Assembly (NCBI GenBank): GCA_037176905.1
Contig: JBBBWG010026302.1
Coordinates: 1 to 64,000, forward strand
From: Azolla pinnata
Lineage: Eukaryota; Streptophyta; Polypodiopsida; Salviniales; Salviniaceae
Reading direction: 5' to 3'
Length of the DNA stretch: 64,000 nt
The notes below the pieces were generated by a model that was not told the origin of the DNA, did not search any database, and was given only the letters and a program-made list of their open reading frames with translations. The translations under genes and the position numbers were made by a program. Positions 1 through 12,311 of the stretch are shown here, in pieces (within the stretch, counting starts at the first letter, position 1; the number at the start of each line of letters is the position of its first letter).

Positions 1-77
<77 letters not shown>

Positions 78-92
78 CAGACACAGAGAGAG
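1..92. repeat. (AG)n microsatellite at the window edge
   Basis: Nearly pure AG dinucleotides run from the first base, with a few interruptions at the right end. The array continues to the left of the window, so its full length is unknown. Confidence 0.97.
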
Positions 93-819
93 AATTCGTC
101 ATCGTGTGTTTAGAAGAATTGCATGTTAAACGTAGGGGGTAGTTTCAAAACTTCAATTGTTATCTTATGTTTAGGAAATTTTGGTCCCAATATGGCATTT
201 TACATAGTAAGCATATGCCATACAATGGAGCTTTGTGTGTTGGTATGCAGTGATTCTTCACTGTAATATAGAGTTGAGTTCTATTTTGTTTGTGCGTGTG
301 TGGAGAGTAAGATCCATGGATCAACAATTCATAACTCGTTTTTTGTGTGTTTGTCTATATTGTATAAGATTGATGGAGCAAAACACAATAAATCCTCTCT
401 ATATTTGTAATCCACTTAATTGTTCTTTGTGTGTGTGTATGTAGTTTGAGAAAGATCCCGAAGTCTAAGAATAGATATTCTTCACTGCAGTACACACGCC
501 TGCGCTTTATAACAGACATATAGTTGAAGATCACTGTAGGATAAAGAACAGTAATTTGTGTGTGTTTGTCATCTTTGTGAAATCAAATCGATGAATCTGC
601 ATGAGGTCCTTCACTGAATACTTTTGTATGGATAAATAACTGTAGATAAATAATCATTGAAGAAATATTGACTGATAAACCCAACTTAGTAAGACTGAGA
701 AGCCTGAAGTTAAATTGATTCGGTGCAACTAGTATCATTCTTGGAAGTGTTTCTATTTATGATGAAAACTCGGTTTAACTCACTGATGGAATAAAGCGCT
801 GTTTCATTGCTTTCATCAG
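93..819. other. AT-rich sequence with no convincing exon
   Basis: This stretch lies upstream of the first recognisable shikimate kinase exon. It is AT-rich, with several TGTGTG runs and the recurring phrase ttcactg. It is probably intron of that gene, with the transit-peptide exon or exons outside the window or too divergent to recognise. I see no start codon that could be linked to the downstream exons. Confidence 0.5.
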
Positions 820-3617
820 ATAAAAAGGCCAAGTCGGATGCTAAGATTTATGATGAACAAACTTTGGTCTTGAAGGTAATTCTGTTTTTCTGCAAATAAA
901 TAGAAAAAAGGAACCTAATTGCTGCAATATCCCTAGTTTTTCTTTATTTTGCAAAACATGCAGCTAAGCGTTTGTTATTTTTCTTCCAAACTTTGTTGTC
1001 CAAACCCCCCGAGGAGAGAGAGACCATAATATGGTCTAGTTCAACACATAGATCTAGCATATAGTTCATAAAAGAGTGATAGCAGTGGCATGGAGTTCAG
1101 GAATTTAACAAAGATGTGGGAAGCTTGAGATTGAATGAAAGACCTTCTGTTGATAGCCTAAAACTAGTAGTCTACTAGAGTAAATGCTGAATAGTGACGT
1201 ATGATGGAACAAAACATATTAAAAAGGAGGCAGAAATGATCATACAATTCTAACAGATAAATTGACGAAAAAGATTTCAGTATAATTTTCCTGATGCAGC
1301 GGATGTGTGTGTAGAATTCAGGACTGGGAAAGGTCATTTGTTTGAAAAATAAAGTAAAAACTCAAGAGTGATTAGAAGGTTTTTCCCTAATTCTGATGCT
1401 AAGAATGTACATGCAGGAGAAAGGAAGGGAGATAGTGGATGATTTGAAGGGTAATTGTATCTATCTGACTGGGATGATGGGTAGTGGGAAATCCACTATC
1501 GGAAAGCTTGTTGCAGATGCTTTGGGTTATAGCTTTGTAGATAGGTAAAATATGCCTTGATGCTTAAAATGAAATCGTATGGTTGCTTATTTTGAAAATA
1601 TCATTTTATGTTGTAGACTTTTGTGAGAACTTATAGTGTTTTCTTTTATGAATTCTTTATCGCTATTTATGTGTTCATGCAGTGACAAGGTTATCGAAGA
1701 GGCTGCTGGTGGTATAACGGTTGCACAGCTATTCCAGCAGCAAACTGAAGAAAGCTTCAGAGATTCTGAGGTTGGGTTCTATATCAATAAATAAATGTGC
1801 CTCAAAGGCGGTTTATAAATATGCATGAGAATATATACATGATATTGTTGAGATGAGAGCGTGGGAATTGTTGTAGATTAGGTTTTCTATTCAAGTTTGT
1901 TTTTGTTGTTCTCTGAGCTGAAATTCTCATTTTGGAGGCGCATGCCTGTTGCTCATCGGATCTCATAGGCCTCATGGCATCTCAAGAGCTACATAACTAT
2001 ATAAATGTTTCGTTCTTGTTTCCTGATTTTATTGTATCGTTTCTCTTAATTCAACGATTTTTCTGAAACCATGTCTCTCTACTACAGACTGAGGTCTTAA
2101 GGAAGCTATCTTCAAATGTATGTATGGTTATAGCGACAGGAGGTGGTATCGTGATCCGAGAAGTAAATTGGTTAGGATCAAGATTAAAAGCTCAATACCT
2201 TGCATTCTTGTGTGTATACATGTATTCATATTTGAAGCTACGTGATCTGAGAAGAAAATTCAATATTGAAATCTCAAATCTTGCATTCATATGTGTGTAC
2301 CTGTATGCATATTTGAAGCTTTGATTGAGGAAATCTACATATTTTGACCATTCAAATCAATATGACAGGAATTATTTGAGGCATGGTGTGACAGTGTTTC
2401 TTGATGTACCTCTTGAAATCCTAGCCGAACGAGTTGTTGCAGCTGGGACTGGTTCCAGACCATTGCTGGGAGAGTCGAATGGCATGTCAGCTTATGAGCA
2501 AGTGTGTTTTGCATCGCAGATGTATATAGTATCTTTGTGAATGTTTCTTGAGTATGATCAAGAAAATTTTTGGGCTTATGACATCCATATTATATTCTCT
2601 GAGTTTGGCGCCTGTCCGAATGTGTAGGCACTTTGTCGGCTTACCAGCATTTTTACATCAAGGGCTTCTTGCTATGCTAAGGCTGATGTTATTGTGTCGT
2701 TGAAAAGTATGTGCTCATTTCTTCTCTTATATACATGCATGTAAAATATGCTGTATGTATATGTATTTATGTACATGTATGTCTGTGTGCCAATTAGGGG
2801 TAGGCCAAAGGATTTTGTTTTCTTTTGCAATGATTTCAGTTACTATATATTGGTTTCACACAAACAAATGGTTGGCATCATTTTAACAGGTGCCCTCTCA
2901 GAGTATGGTTATAGCGATGCACGCGATTTAACTCCAGCTGATATAGCTGCCCTGGTATAGTGATATTTCAAAGTTTTGTTTTTTTTGGTTTGTTAAACAT
3001 AGTGTTCTTTACGTATAGCTACAATAAATAAAAACACGGAATGAATTCACACACACCCACAGGTCCTGGATGAAATCAAGAAATCGTTGATTTTGAAAAA
3101 GCAGAGAGGTGTCAGCACAGTCACAGGTTCGTCTTGAAATTCTTTTCTTTCAAACTTGGGAAAACAAAAAACCCATGGTTTCTGTAATTTTACTTCATCA
3201 TAAAATATCGGACATCTTAGAAACCCAGTGCATTAAAGATGTGTAGTATGTCAAACGAGGATTCGCGAGAATTTCGCGGATCTCCCCTTTCTTCCTCTCT
3301 AAAAGATTGTTCAATAATCAGAGGATTTTCTTGCCCTATGTTGGGTGATGATATCTCATGCTTTTACCTGAAGACCTTTGCAGCCCTTGTAACAATAAGT
3401 GTAGGATTTTCTTTCTCCATGTGGAAAATTTCTGTTGTATACTATGAGAAAGTCTTCTCTTTTTTAGTACATTTATTTGGGTCTTGTTGGATGCAATAGA
3501 TATTTCCTCATTCACCGTTCTATGTTTCTCTAAACTTCAACCGTGTATATCATCAGTGTGATAGTGATGTTGGTTCCAGGCATCAGCAATAGCATCAGTG
3601 TGTGGATTGAAAGGTGA
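820..3617 (+). CDS. Shikimate kinase family protein (5' end missing), nine exons
   Basis: Shikimate kinase phosphorylates the 3-hydroxyl of shikimate with ATP, the fifth step of the plastid chorismate pathway. Exons read by eye: 820-875, 1417-1544, 1683-1770, 2088-2170, 2369-2501, 2628-2706, 2890-2954, 3063-3126, 3580-3617. Phase closes throughout and gives 243 residues after an incomplete first codon. Visible motifs are a Walker A loop (GMMGSGKST), the shikimate-binding DSD formed across the exon 2/3 junction, FRDSE with the expected arginine, ATGGG, DVPLE, the lid segment GTGSRPLL and a late R-x-x-x-Y-x-x-AD. All the catalytic positions I would check are kept, which argues against the plant SKL1-type paralogues that, from memory, lose the Walker loop. 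The short C-terminus (ISNSISVWIER) is unusual. No transit peptide is seen because upstream exons were not found. An SKL2-type assignment cannot be excluded. Confidence 0.85.
2151..2320 (+). repeat. Tandem duplication spanning an exon-intron border
   Basis: Two imperfect copies of about 80-90 bp lie at 2151-2239 and 2242-2320. Each begins gtgatcYgagaag and ends tttgaagct. The first copy contains the last 20 bases of shikimate kinase exon 4 and its donor site. The second lies inside the intron and has lost the donor, so it is an exon-border relic. Confidence 0.75.
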
Positions 3618-4371
3618 AAGAAACAATCGATCATCTTTAAGTTTGAGCTCAAACTGTGCACACGAGTGCAGAAGGCAACTGTGTATAATGGTATGATTTC
3701 CTTGTAAATAACTGGTAATGGAAATGCTGCAAAACAGGTTCTGCGGTGCGTATGCTGTGACAATCTTGCTAGTTTTGTTGTAAAATAAAGTGGATTGATT
3801 GATCAGACTTGCTCATGGATCATGATCGATGCATCGACGATCGGGTGTGTTAGGCACATGGGTCCATGGTTCACAGTCATATAACTGGTTCATCCATCAT
3901 CCACAGGTCTTGATTGTGTTTTCAATCTAGTTGTGCTTTCATGCATACATGAGTATATAATTATAAAAGAAAGACAAAAAAAAAATGTCGATGGAGTTTG
4001 TTGTCAATTTGTATATGGAACTCTATATAGATACCCTGTTCGCTGATGATCTACAATTTGTTTGATGCAATGCATCTTATGAATTAGTCTTTGAGTTGTC
4101 TGTCTGGTGATATGGAGTTTGTTGTTATTTTGTATATGGAACTATATCCCTGTTCATTGATTTGATATACATTTTGTTTTATGCAATGCATCTTTATGAA
4201 TTAGTCTGAGTTAAATTTACGGTGATTAAGGAGTGCTTGCTCTTAAGGCATGCAGGTGCGAGGGGATAGGGAGATGATTTCGGGCTTTTTTTAGCATCAG
4301 AACTGGTCAAATGTGGAATGGAACCTTGTTGCCGGGTCAAGCACTCGATCGATTCTTCGTGCCTTGTTTTT
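3618..4371. repeat. Downstream region with a ~121 bp tandem repeat
   Basis: This is the 3' flank of the shikimate kinase gene. AAAATAAAG near 3782 may serve as a polyadenylation signal. A direct duplication lies at 3991-4089 and 4112-4209, period 121. Both copies start atggagtttgttgt and end near gcaatgcatctt..atgaattagtct. No gene is seen. Confidence 0.65.
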
Positions 4372-4800
4372 GCTACAAATTTACTTTTTCCTTCGTATCT
4401 CTCTCCCTGAATATTCGCAGCTTAGATCTCGACAAAGCCCATGATAGAGTTTATCTGCTTGGCTTCAATTCGCTTTTTTGAACTCTCAAATCTCAATCCA
4501 TACAAGGAAGCAATGATATCATATAAGAATTATCCATTTTGTTTTTCTCTCTTTTACAGATACATATATATATATTGCACCTTAATTTTTGCTACAAATT
4601 TACTTTTTCCTTCCTATCTCTCTCCCCGAATATTCGCAGTTTAGATCAACAAAGCCCATAATAGAGTTTATCTCCGTGGCTTCGATTCGCTTTTTTGAAC
4701 TGTCAAATCTGAATCCATACAAGGAAGCAACGATATCATATAAGAATTATCCATTTTATTTTTCTCTCCTTTACATATATATATATATATATATATATTG
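4372..4800. repeat. 219 bp direct tandem duplication
   Basis: Two copies, 4372-4590 and 4591-4800, both start gctacaaatttactttttcc and end in a TA-rich run. They differ at scattered positions and by small indels. The high similarity suggests a fairly recent local duplication. The open frames inside are parallel copies of each other and do not look like protein. Confidence 0.85.
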
Positions 4801-5713
4801 TGAGTAGGTTAACAAGCATGAGATCATTCCACATGGTCCATTTCAACAGCTTCCGCACACAGTCAAGCCTTTCAAAACTTTCGAGCAAAAGCATCAACGG
4901 TTACAGGAGATCTTGCCTTTGAAAACCACAGATAGATCTCCGGAATCGTGTTGATGGCCGAATTCGATCGTTCAGGAAAAATTCCATCGCACTGCAGTTG
5001 GACAACCACCAGCATAACAACAAAAGCTGATGGGATTCTGTTGCCTGTCAGAAGAAACCGACGACCTTTCCGATTCGTGGATGTAAGAGTAGTAAAAAGC
5101 TGTCTTTCCACCGGATCCGATGCATCTGCTGCATCAGAAGCAGCAGAAACAAAACTGCATAAACAGTAGACTCATAAGAAGAGTCCCTGCTACTGCTGCT
5201 ACTGCTGCTGCTGCAACCTCCAAGAAGATCACACCCGATGCTACAGCTCATCTCTCTTTCTCTGTCTCTGTCTCTGTCTCTGTCTCTGTAGGTGTACCTT
5301 AAAGAAACCAGCTTCGTCGAGGTTGTAGCTAAACAGTACGTCGAAGAACAGGCGCCGATGCTTCACTCCGTTTGGCTTTTGACCGATGTAGTAGCTATAG
5401 CTGGGAGATCAGGACCAAGGTTGCGAGTGCAACGCACGTTTCGTGTGAACGCTAAACAATTGACTCGGCCCATTGGTCCCAAGGAACGCATGTTTTGCGT
5501 GACAGACTGAACAAATTGCATGCGGGCTCAATAACATTGAAAACCTGATCACAGTTGAACCGAGCTCTTTTAAGGAGCGGGCGAAATGAACTCGTTCGCC
5601 TCAGCTGATTGCTCGGGCATTATTTGAAAACGTGTCCACAGTTGGGTTGAAGCGAACTTGTTAAGCAGCAGCCGAATTGGATCTGTTCACCTCAGTTTGG
5701 CTACAGATCTGTT
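4801..5713. other. Intergenic, no recognised gene
   Basis: Short overlapping open frames exist on both strands, but none has a recognisable domain or splice context. There is a TCTCTG microsatellite at about 5250-5290. From 5540 to 5690 two diverged copies of a ~100 bp phrase (aaaacSTG.TC.ACAGTTG....GAAC) follow each other. The right end runs into the telomere-like minisatellite. Confidence 0.5.
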
Positions 5714-6346
5714 CCTAACCCTAACCCTAACCCTAACCCTAACCCTAATCCTAATCCCAACCATAACCCTAATCCTTATCCTGACCCTAACCCTAAACCC
5801 CCGATTCCCTTGACCAGATCCAACAAACACAGAGTACATAATACAGACACAGAGCAGATAGAGTAACCCTAACCCTAACCCATTCCCTTGACCAAACCTA
5901 ACAAGCACAGACTACAGAATACAGACACAGAGCAGATAGAGTAACCCTAACCCTAACCCTAGCCCTAACCCTAACCCTAACCCTAATCCTAACGCTAATC
6001 CTAACCCTAACCCTAATCCTAACCCTAACACTAACCCTAGCCCTAACCCTAACCCATTCCCTTGAGCAAACCTAACAGGCAGACTCCAAAATATAGACAT
6101 AGAGCAGATAGAGTAACCCTAACCCTAACCCTAGCCCTAATCCTAATCCTAACCCTAACCCTAACCCTAATCCTAATCCTAACCCTAACCCTAACCCATT
6201 CCCTTGACCAAACCTAACAGACACAGACTGCAGAATACATACACAGAGCAGATAGAGTAACCCTAACCCTAACCCTAACCCATTCCCTTGACCAAACCCA
6301 ACAGACACAGACTACTACAGAATACAGACAACAGAGCAGATAGAGA
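5714..6346. repeat. Minisatellite of ~62 bp units alternating with CCCTAA telomeric hexamers
   Basis: Runs of CCCTAA (the TTAGGG-type hexamer on the minus strand), with sporadic variants such as CCTAAT and CCCTAG, alternate with five copies of a ~62 bp unit. The units lie at 5803-5864, 5881-5942, 6055-6114, 6197-6258 and 6281-6346. Each begins YATTCCCTTGA and ends GAGCAGATAGAG. Hexamer spacers vary from about 15 to 110 bp, so the array evolves by hexamer slippage as well as by unit duplication. The last unit lies about 0.5 kb upstream of the kinase start codon. Confidence 0.92.
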
Positions 6347-6431
6347 CACAATTCTGGAGAAGAAGAGACAATTCTTGGTCAGCAAAAGAGGGCAAAAAAA
6401 AGTGAGAACAAAAAATGTCTCTCTTCTTCAT

Positions 6432-6505
6432 TCCTCATCTTCTTCTTCTTCTTCTTCTTCTTTCTTCTTTCTTCTTCTTTCCTTCTTCTTCTTCTTCTTC
6501 TTCTG
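6432..6505 (+). repeat. (CTT)n pyrimidine tract in the kinase gene leader
   Basis: An interrupted CTT/TTC run lies in the region expected to be the promoter or 5' untranslated leader of the CDK-like kinase. Pyrimidine-rich tracts at plant transcription starts are common. Transcription of this tract is inferred, not seen. Confidence 0.75.
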
Positions 6506-6857
6506 CTTCTGCTTTGACTCTCTGTCTGTAAATCTCTCTCCGCTGCAGGTTTTCTCCGCCATAGCCGCTCGCCTCTGCAGATCGGGCCTCGCCGCTTCAC
6601 CAATAAGCTGCAGAAAACAAAGAGAAAAGGAAGAAGAATAAGCCGAGCTGTGTTTGGCCATCGCTGCCGTCCTCTTCTATCCTCTGCAAATCCTCTCTCC
6701 CTTGATCGATTTTGCCCATGTGGGCGATCCATCCCATCTCTCCGCTGCGCTTCTCCTCGAGTTTCAGGACGTGGGCTCTTTCTTCTTCGTCGATCCCGTC
6801 CCTGCCCGCCTCCTCCCTCCCCCCCTTTCTGGGCTCGATCTCTGGTTTTCTCATGAT

Positions 6858-9800
6858 ATGGGCTGTGGGTGCAGTAGGAAGGCCGCGGTGGACGAGGATC
6901 CGCTGCCCCTTCAGAATGCCAAGGCTTCTCACCGATCCTCCGCAGAAGACAGGTATGGCTCTGCTTTTCAACGCAATTCTTCCCGCCCTCTCAGTGGGCT
7001 TTTACCTCCCGACGATCGAGAGGAGGAGGTGAGAAGAAAAAGACTTCAGCAGCAGCAACACCAGATCCATCTTCGTCATGAGAAACAACAACAACAGCAG
7101 CAGCAGCAACACCATATCCATCTTCGTCATGAGAAACAACAACAACAACAGCAGCAGCAACTTCGGCAACGAAAGCAGCAACAACATGGGGAATCGGTCA
7201 ATCCTAAATATGATGCCCAAAAGAGTGAATTTGAACGCGTATTGTCCTCAAGAAGTAAAGAAAGGGATGCCGGCGGAGCATTGCAAAATCGGAGGAGAAC
7301 TCTTGTGGAAGAGGGGAATCCAAGCAATATTCCTGAGCATAATGAAGGAGGGCGAGTCGGAGCAGTGAGGGGCGAGTTAGTGCAGAATTCTCGGAGAGTT
7401 CCTGGGGAAGGGGAGAATCCAAAGAATATTCCGCAGCTCAATGAAGGAGGGCAAGCTGGTACTCATTTGCCGAGGGAGAAGGATAGGAGGGTGAGAGAGA
7501 ATACAAGACATAATCTTGCAGTACAGGAGAATCTGAGGAGTATTCCTAAGCATGGTTTCCCAGGAGAGAGGGATAGGGAGTATACAAGGCACAATCCCGC
7601 AGTACACGAGATTCCGAGGAATATTCCCAGGCATAACGAAGGGGAGCAAGTTGCTGCTGGTTGGCCGGCTTGGCTTTCATCAGTGGCAGGAGAGGCTATC
7701 AAAGGATGGATCCCTAGACGCTCTAGCTCTTTCGAGAAGCTCGAGAAGGTAGTACATCGTTTATGCGGATAATGAATGAGAACTGCGTAGTCGAGTGTAT
7801 ATAATTTGTTCGGTTCTTGTTTAGCTCCTTGAAGAAATAGTTGTGTTCCATTGAAATCCGATTATGGCAAAGGTTCCTCAAGTGCGTTTGCGGGTTCTTA
7901 TTGAGCTCCTTGGAATAAGTAAATAAATATATAAGTGTATGGTTTGTTGAAGTGGTGAAAAAGCAGCCGATCATAGTTAATTTTATGAAGTGATGGAATG
8001 TTTGGAATAGTCTTGCCTTTTTTTTTTTAAAGTTAAGAATATTCTAGTTTGCCAAATTTAATGGCAGGGCATTAGTTTCATGTCATGATGTCTTTCTTCT
8101 GTCTCATTGCTGTCTCAGTGGAAGTCAATGGCTTTTCTGAACAGCTCAACATACGTGTAGGATCCCATGTAAAGATTAGACCATTTTTTGTTAAATCGCA
8201 TGAGATGTTTCTATAGTTTTCTTTCTGCATGTGACTTTGATGAATCTCTAATACCATGGTCTGAATTGTTATTTTCAGATTGGACAGGGCACATATAGTA
8301 ATGTCTATAAGGCCCGGGATTTGGAGTCGAGGAATTTTGTTGCACTGAAGAAAGTTCGATTCGATCTCGCGGACCCTGAGAGTGTGAAGTTTATGGCAAG
8401 AGAGATTATTGTCTTGAGACGTCTTGATCACCCGAATGTTATTAAACTGGAAGGAGTCATTACCTCAAGAATGTCTTCAAGCCTCTACCTTGTTTTCGAG
8501 TATATGGAACATGATCTTGCTGGACTTGCATCTTCTCCTGGTGTGCATTTGAGTGAACCACAGGTAAATACTCTAAATGAAACTACTGATGTTTGGCTCT
8601 TGCTAAAGCATACATAGGAAGTCTTGCACATAATGGAGCAGAGCTTCTACAATATTTCTATTGTAGAGACATTTTTTGGTAGATTTTCAATCATGCAAGT
8701 TTGTGAAACTTATATTGTGTAATTTCTACTTGCTGCAACAGGTAAAATTGTACATGTCCCAGTTGCTATCTGGGCTACAACATTGCCATGATCGAAATAT
8801 ATTACATCGAGATATAAAAGGCTCAAATCTCTTGCTAAATAACACTGGCATGTTAAAGATTGCGGATTTTGGACTTGCAACTTTGTTTGGTCCCAGTGAA
8901 AAGCGTGCTTTGACAAGCCGTGTTGTGACTCTCTGGTATAGAGCTCCCGAGCTTTTGCTTGGTGCTGTGGATTATGGTGTAGGCGTGGACCTATGGAGTG
9001 TTGGCTGCATTTTAGCGGAGCTGTTTGCTGGGAAGCCAATTATGCCAGCACGGACAGAGGTGATTTTTCTCTATCACACTCGTCTTGTTTAACTTAGCTT
9101 ATGGACATGATTTGGACATTCTTTCTTTGGCAAGTAAGATGCAAGGATCCATAGACTAGCTGAGAACATGCTTTTTGTAATGGGCTCATTCCAAGTTTTG
9201 ATGGATGAACACCATCAGTACAGAAGTGGAAACCACTTCAGATATCAAAGAAATGCATGTTTTTTCTGGGGACGGGGAAAGCACAAACTATTGAACAGAA
9301 ATACATGTTTTTTCAGGTGGAGCAACTACACAAGATATTCAAGATGTGTGGTTCACCATCTGAAGAATATTGGGAGAAATCGAAACTGCCACATGCCACT
9401 ATTTTCAAGCCTCAACAACCATATAAGCGTTGTATCACAGAAACATTCAAAGACTTCCCGGCTACTGCATTGGCTCTCGTGGATACCCTTCTTGCTATCG
9501 AACCATCAGATCGCGGAACAGCAAGACAAGCTTTGCGAAGTCAGGTATCCTACTATTCTTTCTCCCCTCGTTATATGTATACAGACAACAAATGTTGCTT
9601 CTGGTGGGAGTTCATGCTGCTAAATGGTAAGATTGCTTCAGTTCTTTACCACACCACCATATGCATGCGATCGGTCGAGCTTGCCTCAGTACTTACCAAG
9701 TAAAGAATGGGATGCGAAAATGCGTGATGAAGAAAACCGGCGGTATGTATGCTGCTTTGTAAAGCCAGGTATTTGATTTGAGGTGATAATGTGAATCGAT

Positions 9801-10835
9801 CTGATTTTGCATCGGTTTCTTCCATCTCTCTGCTTTGTTACAGCCGGAGGGAGAAAGGGCGAAATGAAGCAGCCCAGAACCATGCAAATGGTGGGGAGGA
9901 TTATCCGAGCAAAGCTGTCCCTCCATTTGATGCCAATGCAGAGTTTCAAGCTAATCTTCAGGTAAGGGCACTATTCTAATCTGCTCATCGGAATGGCCCA
10001 AACACCGGAGAAAATGAGAGAAATTCTTTTTTGTCTTTTGGTTCTTTGTATACCATTCTTGTAGGAGAGGCAAGGCAAGAGAACTGTTGAAACTGAAATC
10101 AAGGAACCGGCACCATCAGACGAGCCATTGCAACTGCCGAAGCAGCTACAACTGCAACCACAGCTCGGAGAAGAAGCAGTGGTTTCCAAGGAAAGAATGC
10201 GGACCTACAGGTCCGGTCCCTTAGCGCCGCAAGATCTATTATCTGAGAAGGATGCGATTGATGGAGAGGGGTTGCGAATGGTGGTTCCTCGGAGGCCTGA
10301 CCATAGTCATAAAATGCCTAAATCCGATGCCATATCGTCATCGAGATCTGGGCCCTTAGGGCCCCGAACATCAACAATGACGAAGGATTCAGCGATGGGT
10401 GAGGGTGTGCGAATGGGCCGTTCCCATCGCGATAACATGTCGAGATCACGAGCTGTCCCCCAAGAGGAGTCCTCGTCTCCCCGCCGAGCAGCAGCACCTC
10501 CCATTTCCTCCATGTCTGGGCCCCTAGGGCCCCCACCATCTTTGTCGAAGAAGAAGGCGATAGGCGGGGAGGAGGATGTGCGAATGGCCCCTCCGCGACT
10601 TGCCCATCGCCGCAACAACTCCATATCCAATGTCATCTCCCAGAGCTCATCCATCGATACCAATGGCAATATCATCATCGACAAGAACAACAACAACAAC
10701 AACAACGGCAGCAGCAGTAGCAAGGGCTCTGTTCACAAGGAGTTGCTGAAAGACCTTGTCGCACTGAGCCAGCGGTTCGGGCAGGAATCGTTTCGGATTC
10801 CGTCGTACTTCCGGAAGAATCCACAGGCCAGGTGA
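6858..10835 (+). CDS. CDK-like Ser/Thr protein kinase with N-myristoylation signal (At1g03740/IBS1-type)
   Basis: Seven exons (6858-7748, 8279-8563, 8742-9059, 9317-9544, 9642-9742, 9844-9961, 10065-10835) close in frame to 903 residues. The start ATG gives MGCGCSRK, a classic myristoylation/palmitoylation signal, which favours it over an in-frame ATG at 6654. The N-tail has a Q-rich duplicated IHLRHEKQQQ segment (about 65-115) and four loose repeats around NIPxHNEGG (about 150-260), then the family block WPAWLSSVAGEAIKGWIPRR before the kinase. The kinase domain spans about 293-580: GQGTYSNVY loop, K321, HRDIKGSN with D416, DFG at D434, and SRVVTLWYRAPELLLG. The helix matching PSTAIRE reads SVKFMARE. 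The C-tail carries three ~50-residue repeats around SGPLGP..KKD.AI.GEGVRM. It resembles plant cyclin-dependent-kinase-C-like kinases of unknown cyclin partner, probably membrane-tethered. Confidence 0.93.
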
Positions 10836-12311
10836 AGGGCGGGTTTGTACATCGGGGAATGTTCCACTGCGGAGCTGTAGAAGACGGCAATGGTGATGGC
10901 GGCGTGTATGTTGTGCTCAGTAATAAGGCTTGTGCAATGGTGTATATATGTTAGATATTCTCTCTTTCTCTCTATATATATAGTGCAGGATCAAAGGTCC
11001 CGGAAGAAGAAGAAATTTGGCTGAAGGAAAGCAGTAGATAATCATCCGGAGCGATGGCGAAAACATCCAGAGAAAAAGTCTTGGAAATCATCCCCATCTT
11101 GCCTTTCCTCTGTACACTGAATAAAAAAAAAGTGGAAATGGTGGCGGATAAGCCCGATGCTGGAACCATAGACATTCTCGACTTGTTCCCATCAATCTCC
11201 TTCCTCCATAGCTGAACAAAAGACCCCAAAAACAGGCTTGGATTGGCTGGAATCTATGGAATAGCTTGTCCAATGCAATGTTTCTTATTGTGATTTGGAC
11301 TTTCCATAGCCAAATCCTTTGGATTGAATTGGGGTTATGTATTACTATATATTATGCCTGAAGATAGGGGCACAGATATTTATTTTGAGTGAAGGATCCA
11401 TGGAAAGAAAGGCCAAATGCTCTTTTTAGCCGAGGAAAAACTGTTGTGAAGTGCTCGAGGATCATCAACGAATGTGTATCAAGGCTTTCAGCATTTGCTA
11501 AGGAAGCGTTTGTGGCATCGGTTACTTACCATCTCCCATCTTACAAGCTTCTTTTGTGGTGCATTCTCCACGAATTTCGATGTCGGGCGATGCGTCTAGA
11601 TTCTTCATCGGAGGGATTGTTGCTTCGTCGTGAAGGGTCGGAATCGAACTTGATCGAGGTGCATCGAAATTTGGTTGAATTTTAAAGTGGAGTCTCTGGC
11701 ACATGCCACTACTAGTGAGTTGAGTTATCACACAAAACTACTTGTCATAGAAATTTGGTTCATCTTCAAAATCATCGAATCTATTAATTCGATGGTGGCA
11801 TAGCAAATCGATGCCTTCCAAGTATAATGACCATATGTATCTGGCCATTTGATCCACCTCTAAATAAAATTAATTGGCTCACACTAATGTTGCAAAATGG
11901 CTTCTAGGCACATGCAATTGTTAATTATGCTCGACATTTTCATTAATCAACACTTCATGGATAGTTTACATATCATTAAGAACATAACAAGTATTTATCA
12001 ACATCAAATACGTAACATGGATGAATTGGTGATGTCTTGCTTGCATTCCACATGCACCAATTTATATGTACCCATAAGAAAAGAAAGTGTACTAGATAAA
12101 TTGTTCTCGTTTCAAGTTGCGTAAAGCGACAACAATTAGGATGTTTTTTCACTATAACTAATAGATAGGATCATTTTTATTAGAAAAAAAAGAGACAACA
12201 ATTAGGAGGCCAAGCACATCTTTCTTGGCTTCTTCTTCTCCTTCTCACAAATGAATTGCTTGGATTAAAGCAACATGATAATACAAAAACCCTCGCTATC
12301 GAAACTACCTC
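10836..12311. other. Intergenic, no recognised gene
   Basis: This is the 3' flank of the kinase gene and AT-rich spacer. A few open frames of 70-100 codons are present on both strands, without domains, splice context or codon bias that would support them. The right end begins to resemble the repeat block that follows (phrases with ttaaaRcaacaYgaYaataca). Confidence 0.5.

Noticed and set aside
4872-5510. Several 60-80 codon frames on both strands
   Set aside because: No recognisable domain, no consistent splice sites, overlapping each other.
5687-6308. Overlapping minus-strand frames reading (GLGL)n with LLYLLCVC
   Set aside because: They are translations of the hexamer/62 bp minisatellite; a 6-bp period leaves frames open by default.
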